In this document: one piece after another, positions 1 through 5,619 of the stretch | Numbering within the stretch: position 1 is the stretch's first letter | Layout: every line of letters begins with the position of its first letter | DNA from: Calditrichia bacterium | GTDB lineage: Bacteria > Calditrichota > Calditrichia > RBG-13-44-9 > J075 | Direction: 5' to 3' | NCBI GenBank assembly: GCA_020635015.1 | Contig: JACKAP010000035.1 | Span: 1-11,422 of the forward strand | DNA length: 11,422 bases | Position numbers and translations under genes: made by a program | Notes under the pieces: generated by a model | The model's input: the letters and a program-made list of their open reading frames with translations, nothing else | What the model was told of the DNA's origin: nothing | The model's database searches: none

Positions 1-30
1 CCAGCGAACAAACATCTCCGGCTCCGCCGG
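1..30. repeat. AAACATC-anchored repeat at the left edge
   Basis: AGCGAACAAACATC is followed by a CCGGC-TCC-GCCGG hairpin (18-30), the same arrangement as at the right edge. It lies immediately after the stop codon of the MutS-like gene. Confidence 0.55.
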
Positions 31-1866
31 CTAAACCGGCAACCCCTCCATCTCCATAATCACCAGCGCATTGGTAGTGGGGCAGGGTCCCGGGCGCAGG
101 GCGTAGTCGAACACCATCCGGCCCTCGCGCACCTCCTCCCGGAAGTGATAATTGCGGAATAGCACAATCTCTTCTTCCAGGCGGGTCAGGTCGAGGTCGT
201 GGGTGGTGATCACCCCCGCCCCGTTTTTCCCCGCCAGGGTCTTGATGTAAGCCCGGCTGCCCAGGAAGCGTTCACGGTTATTGGTGCCTTTGAAGATCTC
301 ATCGATCAGAAAAAACAGCGGGTAGGGATGCTCCCGGTCCAGCGCATCCAGCAGCGCCTTCAGGCGGCGCACCTCGGCATAAAAATAAGAAAAGCCGTCG
401 GTTACCGAGTCGCTAACTTTGATGCAGGAAAACAGGCGAAACAGTCCCAGGCGCATTTCCTCAGCCACCACCGGCCCTCCGGCATAGGCCAGCACCAGGT
501 TCACCCCGATGGTTTTCAGGAAGGTGCTTTTCCCGGCCATGTTGGAGCCGGTAATCAGCACCACCTCCCCGGGCTGCGCCAGGGTAAAACTATTGCACAC
601 CCTTCGCGCCGCCGGGATCAGCGGATGGCCCAGTTCCCGGGCTTCCAGCAGCAGGGACGCTTCGCCCTCGGCGGGCAGGGTGAGCTCCGGAAAGACACAC
701 GCCGGATTCAGCCAGGCGTAGTTGGCCAGGCAGGTCAGCGCTTCCAGCTCCGCCCACACCTCCAGCCAGACGTCCAGATCCTGCGCCAGCTCCCGCTTGG
801 CCGCATCCAGCCGCCGGGCGAAGAAGAAATCCCAGGGCAGGGCGATATTCAGCAGCAGCCACATCAGGGGATTCATCCGCAGGCCGATCATGGCGATCTC
901 CCGGCGGATCCGCCGCAGTCTCCGGGAAGGCCGGATCTGCGAATCTCGGAAGGGACGGCACAGTTCCGCCAGGTGGGGGCATTGGTGATAGGGATAAGTT
1001 TCCAAAAAGCGCAGGATCGCCTTGATCTTGTTCAGCTCGTTCTCCATCAGCAGCACATCCTTGAAGCTCGCCTGCACCGGCTGTTGGTTGAAATAATAAT
1101 GAAGCGCATACAGCGTCAGGGTTAGCGGCCACAGGGCCGGTATCCATCCCAGCCAGCCGAGGCCGTAAACCAAGCCATTCAGCCCGGCCAGAACGGCGGC
1201 CAGGGCCAGGGTGCGATTAAGAATTTTCCGCGGGATGGCTTGGCGTATCTCCTCCAGAAACTGCTGCCCTTCCAACTGGTGCTCGGACACCATCCGGAAA
1301 TTGAGCTGCAGCTTATCGCCAAAGGTGGGTAGCAGGGCCATCTCCCGCACGATGTTCTGACGGCGGCGGATCGCCGCCGGATCGGGCACGGTACCCAGCA
1401 GCCAGGCCTCCAGCCGATCACGCCCCTCCCGGGAGATGGTGACATCCAGCAACTGGAGGATAGAATGACGGCCGGTGATATCAAGATCGATCTCAAACGG
1501 GTGGTCGCCTTCCCGGGCGGCGCCGGTCGCCTCCGGGATGTTGGTCCAGTCCAGGCGCATCCGCGCCAGTTGGGTGCGCTTGATCTCCCGCCAGATGCGG
1601 TGGCGCTTCAGGCTGGCCTCAAATCTTCGGTGAATGACGGAAATATACATAAATACGCCTCCGGCCAGCGCCAGGGTCAGCCAGCCGAGCCACTCGCGGT
1701 AGACATAGGTCAGGAACACCAGGGCGATGCCGCCCAGGAAGGCGGTCAGACGATACCAGCCGAAGCGGGTCACCTGTCCATCGAGGAAGGCGATACGGCC
1801 GTCGAGCCAGGCTACGGCTTTGGTCAGGAGCGCTTCCCGGCGGTCGCGCCGAGTCAATGGGCTCAC
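31..1866 (-). CDS. Membrane-anchored MutS-family ATPase (MutS-like, no mismatch-recognition domain)
   Basis: The 611-residue protein ends in a MutS-type ATPase domain. Its Walker A is GSNMAGKST (about 440-448), Walker B is LFFLIDEIF (about 517-525, with D522 and E523), and the switch motif TTHD lies at about 554-557. A MutS core/lever-like segment (GRHSILQLLD, then a region ending RRRQNIV) lies at about 131-172. The N-terminal mismatch-binding domain of canonical MutS is absent. In its place are two hydrophobic segments (about 41-56 and 59-76), with two more at about 219-236 and 238-256, so the protein is probably in the inner membrane. I chose GTG at 1864-1866 because it overlaps the cupin stop codon as GTGA and follows GGGAGGAG. 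A longer in-frame extension to 1923 would lie entirely inside the cupin gene. Membrane MutS-like proteins are common in Bacteroidota; their role is unknown and mismatch repair should not be assumed. Confidence 0.9.
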   Translation of the reverse strand: MSPLTRRDRREALLTKAVAWLDGRIAFLDGQVTRFGWYRLTAFLGGIALVFLTYVYREWLGWLTLALAGGVFMYISVIHRRFEASLKRHRIWREIKRTQLARMRLDWTNIPEATGAAREGDHPFEIDLDITGRHSILQLLDVTISREGRDRLEAWLLGTVPDPAAIRRRQNIVREMALLPTFGDKLQLNFRMVSEHQLEGQQFLEEIRQAIPRKILNRTLALAAVLAGLNGLVYGLGWLGWIPALWPLTLTLYALHYYFNQQPVQASFKDVLLMENELNKIKAILRFLETYPYHQCPHLAELCRPFRDSQIRPSRRLRRIRREIAMIGLRMNPLMWLLLNIALPWDFFFARRLDAAKRELAQDLDVWLEVWAELEALTCLANYAWLNPACVFPELTLPAEGEASLLLEARELGHPLIPAARRVCNSFTLAQPGEVVLITGSNMAGKSTFLKTIGVNLVLAYAGGPVVAEEMRLGLFRLFSCIKVSDSVTDGFSYFYAEVRRLKALLDALDREHPYPLFFLIDEIFKGTNNRERFLGSRAYIKTLAGKNGAGVITTHDLDLTRLEEEIVLFRNYHFREEVREGRMVFDYALRPGPCPTTNALVIMEMEGLPV

Positions 1867-2231
1867 GACGGCTCCTCCCGGTGCACCGTATCGGGAGAGA
1901 AAGCCGGGCGGCAGACCGACCAATATTCCGCCTCCGCGTCGAACGGGTTGGCATAGCGCACCCGGGCGCCGCGCCGCACCAGGAGTGATTCGCCGGCATG
2001 CAGCACCAAAGTCTCACCGTCGATCTCGACCTGCTTGCGCCCGCGCACCATCAGGGTGTACTCCTCAAATTCCGGCTGCTGGAAGGGCTCCGACCATCCC
2101 GGCGGGGCCACCATCCGGGCGATGCTGATGGCGCCGTCTCCGCCGGCGGCAAGACCGAAATGCTCCTCAATATGCTTTCCGTCGCTGGTCGGCACCCGGA
2201 AGGGCGATGTTTGCTTGATATAATTTTTCAT
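1863..2231 (-). CDS. Small single-domain cupin protein, metal ligands apparently lost
   Basis: The 122-residue protein has one cupin core, about residues 43-105. In motif 1 the acidic residue and the closing glycine are kept (E57, G64), but the two histidines expected just before E57 are replaced by residues around F50-Q52. In motif 2, G80, G88 and N95 fit the pattern, while the proline is R86 and the histidine is V91. A metal-dependent enzyme activity is therefore unlikely; ligand binding or a structural role is more plausible (inference). The ATG at 2229-2231 is preferred over the TTG immediately before it. The ribosome site is weak. The gene overlaps the start of the MutS-like gene by 4 bp, so the two are probably translationally coupled. 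Confidence 0.85.
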   Translation of the reverse strand: MKNYIKQTSPFRVPTSDGKHIEEHFGLAAGGDGAISIARMVAPPGWSEPFQQPEFEEYTLMVRGRKQVEIDGETLVLHAGESLLVRRGARVRYANPFDAEAEYWSVCRPAFSPDTVHREEPS

Positions 2232-2298
2232 CAATCATTCAGTCCGCTTCGCTGATAAATGTTTGCATTCTATTAGATAAGTTGCTAAAATAATTCAA

Positions 2299-2327
2299 AT
2301 TATATTTGACACAAAGAGAAATGTTAA
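2299..2327 (-). promoter_or_regulatory. Predicted sigma70-like promoter of the cupin / MutS-like unit
   Basis: Reading the minus strand, TTAACA (2322-2327) is followed after exactly 17 bp by a perfect TATAAT (2299-2304). This gives a leader of about 60 nt before the cupin ATG. The -35 hexamer sits in the outer end of the 2322-2382 palindrome. Caveat: if the host is a Bacteroidota member its main sigma factor may prefer a different consensus. Confidence 0.5.
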
Positions 2328-2382
2328 GTTCCCCTCCCCTTGCGCGACACAAAACGCCGCGCAAGGGGAGGAGAACTTAACA
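2322..2382. repeat. Long palindrome, 25-bp stem with one mismatch
   Basis: The arms 2322-2346 and 2358-2382 are inverted copies with a single mismatch, separated by 11 nt. Each arm runs from a TTAAC-type end through a CCCCTCCCCTTGCGCG-type core. There is no T-run after the stem, so it is not a standard terminator. It lies between divergent genes and resembles the palindromic cores of the element at 9960-10201 (CCCCTCTCTTGCG). It is probably a dispersed intergenic repeat. Confidence 0.8.
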
Positions 2383-2408
2383 CTTTGGGAGGGAATGGGT
2401 GGAAAATC

Positions 2409-2446
2409 GCACGGTCTATTGCGCTGGTGCACGGTCTATTGCGCTG
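2409..2446. repeat. Tandem duplication of a 20-bp unit
   Basis: The sequence GCACGGTCTATTGCGCTG occurs at 2409-2426 and again at 2429-2446, giving a 20-bp period. A small hairpin (TTGCGCT / AGCGCAA, 2439-2455) follows from the second copy. It lies in the gap upstream of the SpoIIM-like gene; function unknown. Confidence 0.75.
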
Positions 2447-2463
2447 AAAGCGCAACACTTTTC

Positions 2464-2521
2464 CCGGTAACCCGGGGCAGCGCCCCGGGATACCGGATAT
2501 GTGGTTCCCTTTCCGGGAACC
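2464..2521. repeat. Pair of GC-rich hairpins upstream of the SpoIIM-like gene
   Basis: The first stem is CCGGTA (2464-2469) plus CCCGGGGC (2471-2478) pairing with GCCCCGGG (2482-2489) plus TACCGG (2491-2496). A second hairpin pairs GGTTCCC (2503-2509) with GGGAACC (2515-2521). No T-tract follows. They could be a dispersed repeat or part of the leader of the plus-strand operon. An AT-rich stretch with TATGAT (2564-2569) lies between them and the ATG, but I see no convincing -35. Confidence 0.6.
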
Positions 2522-2583
2522 GACCCGGGCGAAAATAAAAAACAATGCGAGAAAATATCAACCTATGATGCCTCGGTAAACTT

Positions 2584-3540
2584 ATGCAGGAAGTGGTTTT
2601 CTTAAAACAAAATGCCGAAAAGTGGCAGCAGTTGGAAACGCTGCTCGACCGGGAACGGCGGGTCGATCCCGACCGGCTGGCGGCGCTGTTTATCGAGATC
2701 ACCGACGATCTCTCCTTCTCGCGCACCTTCTTCCCCGCCAGTAAGACCACCGCCTATCTCAACGGCCTGGCCGGGCGGGTGCATCAGGCCATCTACCGCA
2801 ACCGCAAAGAGGACCGCAGCCGCTTCCTGCGTTTCTGGACTCATGAACTGCCGACATTGTTTTACCATTCGCAGCGTCAACTGCTCTATTCTTTTATCTT
2901 TTTTGCGATGGCGGTGTTGATCGGCTGCCTCTCCACCGCCCAGGACGACCTCTACGTGCGTCTGATCCTGGGCGACCGCTACGTCAACATGACCGAAGCC
3001 AACATCGCCAAAGGCGACCCCATGGCAGTTTATAAAAGCATGCACCAGGTCGATATGTTCCTGGGCATCACCTTCAATAATATCCGGGTTTCCTTCATCG
3101 CCTTTGCCCTGGGATTACTTCTCTCGGCCGGAACGGTTTATATCCTGTTTATAAATGGGGTTATGTTGGGCACCTTTCAATACTTTTTCTATCAAAAAGG
3201 ATTGCTGTTGCCGTCGATGCTGACCATCTGGATCCACGGCACCCTGGAGATCTCCGCCATCATCATCGCCGGCAGCGCCGGGCTGGTGATGGGCAACAGC
3301 ATCCTTTTTCCCGGCACCTACACCCGCACCCAGTCGCTGATGCGTGGGGCCCGGCAGGGCATGAAGATTGTCGTCGGCCTGGTGCCGATCTTCATCACCG
3401 CCGGATTTCTCGAAGCGTTCGTCACCCGTTATACTGGGATGCCGGCGCTGCTCAGCCTGGCAATCATCTTCGCCTCGCTGGGGTTTATCATTTGGTATTT
3501 CATCATTTATCCAATACGGCTAAACCGGAAAGCAAGCTGA
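2584..3540 (+). CDS. SpoIIM / DUF95-family integral membrane protein
   Basis: The 318-residue protein has a soluble, charged N-terminal part of about 95 residues, then hydrophobic segments at about 100-117, 165-195, 207-240, 260-282 and 285-310. SpoIIM family signatures are visible: NNIRVSFIAFALG (165-177), HGTLEISAIIIAG (218-230) and FLEAFVTR (275-282). In Bacillus, SpoIIM belongs to the engulfment complex, but this family is widespread in non-sporulating bacteria and is often found with MoxR, DUF58 and RDD genes, as here. A scaffold or membrane-remodelling role is an inference. The ATG at 2584 has no clear Shine-Dalgarno sequence. The stop abuts the next ATG (TGA|ATG), indicating an operon. 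Confidence 0.92.
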   Translation: MQEVVFLKQNAEKWQQLETLLDRERRVDPDRLAALFIEITDDLSFSRTFFPASKTTAYLNGLAGRVHQAIYRNRKEDRSRFLRFWTHELPTLFYHSQRQLLYSFIFFAMAVLIGCLSTAQDDLYVRLILGDRYVNMTEANIAKGDPMAVYKSMHQVDMFLGITFNNIRVSFIAFALGLLLSAGTVYILFINGVMLGTFQYFFYQKGLLLPSMLTIWIHGTLEISAIIIAGSAGLVMGNSILFPGTYTRTQSLMRGARQGMKIVVGLVPIFITAGFLEAFVTRYTGMPALLSLAIIFASLGFIIWYFIIYPIRLNRKAS

Positions 3541-4419
3541 ATGGAGCCATTTCCCACCACCATCGAGTTCCGGCGTGAACGGGATTTCGGCCAGGTGCTC
3601 AGCGCCACCTTTTTCTTCTTCCGCCAGAATGTGAAGCCCCTCAGCAAGCACCTGCTGCTGATCATCGGCCCGCTGTTGATCATTTGGGCGATCTACAACG
3701 TCTACAATCTTCGGGCGCTGGGGGAAGATTATCCCACCGGGCTTTTTGAGACTATGATGCTGCTGACGAGCAACTTCAGTCTGATGAGTTTTTTGCCGAT
3801 GCTGATCGGGCTGGTTTATATCGCGCTGATCTACGGCTACATGACCCTTTATATGGACCGTGGGTTCGCCCAATTCGGCACCGGGGATATATTAAGGCTG
3901 GTCCTGCGCCATTTCCTGCGCCTGGCGGTAGCCTCGGCCCTGATGTTCATGATGCTGACCGTCGGGGTATTTTTCTTTCTGGTGCCGTTTGTATACCTGC
4001 TGGTGGTATTGTCGAACTATTACATCATCATGCTGCGGGAAGATGCCGGCATCTTTGACGCCATTGTCCGCTGCTTCCAGCTGATCGCCGGGAAATGGTG
4101 GCCCACCTTCGGCCTGCTGCTGATCCTGTGGATCATCTATTTTGCCTTCAGCTTTGCAGTCTCGCTGCCGGTGCTGGCGCTGACCTTCCTGGTCAATTAC
4201 AATAGCGCGTCGGATGTGACTCCCACCAACCTGAGCATGGTCTGGATATTTCTCAATCCCCTGCTCTCCTACATCTCCTATCTGCTCACCTCGATTCCGG
4301 TGATGGCAGTGGCATTTCATTATTTCAGCCTGGTGGAGCAGAAGGAAAAGACCGGTTTGCTGGAGCGGATCGCGGCGATCGATCCCGGGGCAAGCGAAGC
4401 GCAGAGGGCGGAGGGCTGA
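3541..4419 (+). CDS. Multi-pass membrane protein of the MoxR/DUF58 operon
   Basis: The 292-residue protein begins with a short amphipathic region (FRRERDFGQVLSATFFFFRQN) and then has about six hydrophobic segments, roughly at residues 37-55, 75-100, 125-155, 180-215 and 230-262. I cannot name a biochemical role. Its start and layout resemble the uncharacterised membrane protein that usually follows the SpoIIM-like gene in this operon in Bacteroidota. It starts directly at the upstream stop codon with GGAAAG a few bases before. The last residues (about GASEAQRAEG) are encoded by a dispersed low-complexity repeat (about 4391-4419) that reappears near 11222-11250. The native C-terminus probably ended slightly earlier, around the LLERIAAI segment. 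Confidence 0.85.
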   Translation: MEPFPTTIEFRRERDFGQVLSATFFFFRQNVKPLSKHLLLIIGPLLIIWAIYNVYNLRALGEDYPTGLFETMMLLTSNFSLMSFLPMLIGLVYIALIYGYMTLYMDRGFAQFGTGDILRLVLRHFLRLAVASALMFMMLTVGVFFFLVPFVYLLVVLSNYYIIMLREDAGIFDAIVRCFQLIAGKWWPTFGLLLILWIIYFAFSFAVSLPVLALTFLVNYNSASDVTPTNLSMVWIFLNPLLSYISYLLTSIPVMAVAFHYFSLVEQKEKTGLLERIAAIDPGASEAQRAEG

Positions 4420-4437
4420 GAGCGGGGGTGATGATTT

Positions 4438-4472
4438 CGGAGTGCGGAGTGCGGAATGCGGAGTGCGGAGTG
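4438..4472. repeat. Tandem heptamer array (CGGAGTG x5)
   Basis: Five consecutive 7-bp units run CGGAGTG, CGGAGTG, CGGAATG, CGGAGTG, CGGAGTG. Degenerate relatives occur at 9836-9910, just after the RDD gene, and at 11222-11250, just after the dehydrogenase gene. All follow directly after stop codons. Confidence 0.85.
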
Positions 4473-4478
4473 TGATTT

Positions 4479-4526
4479 GCCACGGATAGATGGGATGTTC
4501 ACGGATTTTTTGGTCACGAATTTACG
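4479..4526. repeat. CACGGAT-type dispersed repeat, copy 1
   Basis: The block has the form GCCACGGATA, about 10 bp ending in GGATG, then CACGGATTTTTT, then a CACGAATTT segment. The same order (GCCACGGATA, CCGGATG, CACACGGATA) recurs at about 11265-11293. Similar CACGGAT/CACGAAT blocks are known as intergenic repeats in environmental bacterial genomes. Confidence 0.6.
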
Positions 4527-4717
4527 CTTCTGTAGCCGCACTATTATGGTTTTTGAATATTTAATCGGGACATTTAACCTGAAACCAGCTTGTTATATCC
4601 CCCCTGCCCCCCTTCGAAGGGGGAATTCCACGGTTCCCCCCTTCGAAGGGGGGGCAGGGGGGATGTCAGCATTACCCGATTATTTCGTCAAACTTCATCA
4701 TAGTGCGGCTACAGAAG
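4527..4717. mobile_element. MITE-like element with 18-bp perfect terminal inverted repeats
   Basis: CTTCTGTAGCCGCACTAT at 4527-4544 is perfectly inverted at 4700-4717, giving a 191-bp element. Complementarity continues imperfectly inward (a shared ATCGGG block and a TCCCCCCTG block). The centre holds two palindromes of the form CCCCCTTCGAAGGGGG (4608-4623 and 4636-4653). It contains no transposase. A GAATTT hexamer lies 3 bp outside each end (4518-4523 and 4721-4726), a possible target duplication, but weak. It sits inside an otherwise tightly packed operon. Confidence 0.7.
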
Positions 4718-4766
4718 GAAGAATTTTGCAAATGAGGACAATCTTGCGCAAGATAACCACATTATT

Positions 4767-4788
4767 CCCCGCCTTGGTGAAGGCGGGG
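4767..4788. repeat. Hairpin, 9-bp perfect stem
   Basis: CCCCGCCTT pairs with AAGGCGGGG around a GGTG loop. It is followed by ACAGATTT and not by a T-run, so it is not a standard terminator. It lies about 50 bp before the likely start of the DUF4129 gene and looks like another dispersed repeat. Confidence 0.6.
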
Positions 4789-4836
4789 ACAGATTTACGA
4801 AGCGTCCAGCAAGTAAATCAGGGGCGGTTGCGGCGC

Positions 4837-5619
4837 GTGCCTTCCCCTTCACGGTCTGCCGTACGCGCCACGGCGCTGCGCCCACTGCCACTGCCACTGC
4901 CACTGCTACTGCTACTGCTCCTCCTCTCCCCCATCCTTTCCGGCGCAGCGAGCGGCGATTCCCCGGCGGTGCGCAGCGATTCCGGCACGGTGGATCTGCG
5001 CCAGCCGGACGCCACCCGGCTGGCCCGCTTTGCAACCGACAACGATTTCATTTATCACGCGCCGCCCCCGGCGGCGCCCACCTTGTGGGACCGCATCGTC
5101 AACTGGATTTTTTTTAAAATTTACCGCTTTTTTTTCTCCCCGGTCTACAAGGTTTACCGCAACATCTTCATCTACGCCATTTTCATGCTGCTGCTGGGCT
5201 ATATGGTCTACCGCCTGAAAGATGCCCCCTTCCTGAGCGCCTTCTATGGAAAAAGCGCCGCCGGCCGGCTCAACCTCCAGGAGGTGACCGAGAATATTCA
5301 CGCGATGGATTTCGAGGCCCTGATCGCGGAAGCCGTCGCTGCCGGGCAGTACCGCCGGGCGGTGCGCCTGAATTTCCTGAAATCGCTCCGGCTGCTGACC
5401 GAAAAACAGCATATTCATTGGAAGCCGGAAAAGACCAACCGGGATTATCTGGAGGAACTCACGCCTTCCGAGCTGCGCCTCCCGTTTCAAGAACTCGCCA
5501 CCCGCTACGAATATATCTGGTACGGCGACTTTCCGGTCGATGCCTCCCGTTATGAGGATGCGCGGCTGCGCTTCGAACAATTTCACCGGCAACTGCGGGG
5601 GCAACATGACCGCCGTTAA
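4837..5619 (+). CDS. DUF4129 domain membrane protein with signal peptide
   Basis: With a GTG start at 4837 the protein is 260 residues. It has a basic N-terminus (R6, R10, R15), a very leucine-rich core (residues 17-34) and SGAASG as a plausible signal-peptidase region. A periplasmic linker of about 50 residues follows, then an aromatic hydrophobic stretch (87-102), a membrane span (about 108-126) and a C-terminal DUF4129 domain (about 160-252), which should face the cytoplasm. Recognisable DUF4129 elements are YRRAVRLNFLKSLRLL, the KTNRDYLEEL block and YEYIWYGDFPVD. The start is uncertain: TTG 4828, ATG 4732 and ATG 4456 are in frame, but the longer forms read through repeats. It overlaps the DUF4350 gene by 14 bp. 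DUF4129 domains often accompany MoxR/DUF58 genes; molecular role unknown. Confidence 0.85.
   Translation: MPSPSRSAVRATALRPLPLPLPLLLLLLLLSPILSGAASGDSPAVRSDSGTVDLRQPDATRLARFATDNDFIYHAPPPAAPTLWDRIVNWIFFKIYRFFFSPVYKVYRNIFIYAIFMLLLGYMVYRLKDAPFLSAFYGKSAAGRLNLQEVTENIHAMDFEALIAEAVAAGQYRRAVRLNFLKSLRLLTEKQHIHWKPEKTNRDYLEELTPSELRLPFQELATRYEYIWYGDFPVDASRYEDARLRFEQFHRQLRGQHDRR
4885..4920 (+). repeat. In-frame hexamer microsatellite in the signal-peptide core
   Basis: Six consecutive hexamers run CTGCCA x3, CTGCTA x2, CTGCTC. They encode alternating Leu-Pro followed by a leucine run in the DUF4129 signal peptide. Unit gain or loss would change the hydrophobic core by two residues without a frameshift. Confidence 0.75.

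Larger units (their letters stand above)
4420..4836. other. 417-bp repeat-filled gap splitting the operon
   Basis: No convincing gene lies here. From left to right it holds a heptamer array (4438-4472), a CACGGAT-type dispersed repeat (4479-4526), a MITE-like element (4527-4717) and a hairpin (4767-4788). One reading frame stays open from 4456 into the DUF4129 gene, but that stretch is repeat DNA and its translation is not credible protein. No clear terminator or promoter was seen. Confidence 0.75.

Noticed and set aside
199..1125. Plus-strand open frame of about 300 residues
   Set aside because: It is the antisense of the MutS-like gene, whose ATPase motifs are intact on the minus strand.
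2306..2311. Plus-strand TTGACA as a -35 box for the SpoIIM-like gene
   Set aside because: The positions 16-18 bp downstream fall in the C-rich palindrome arm and contain no -10 box.
2602..3045. Long antisense open frames opposite the operon (also at 5888-6742, 6833-7738 and 8116-9009)
   Set aside because: They lie opposite well-recognised genes and have glutamine/glycine/histidine-rich compositions produced by GC-biased codons on the other strand.
2584..3540. Evidence for an endospore-forming host
   Set aside because: SpoIIM-family proteins are widespread in non-sporulating bacteria, and no other sporulation gene is present.
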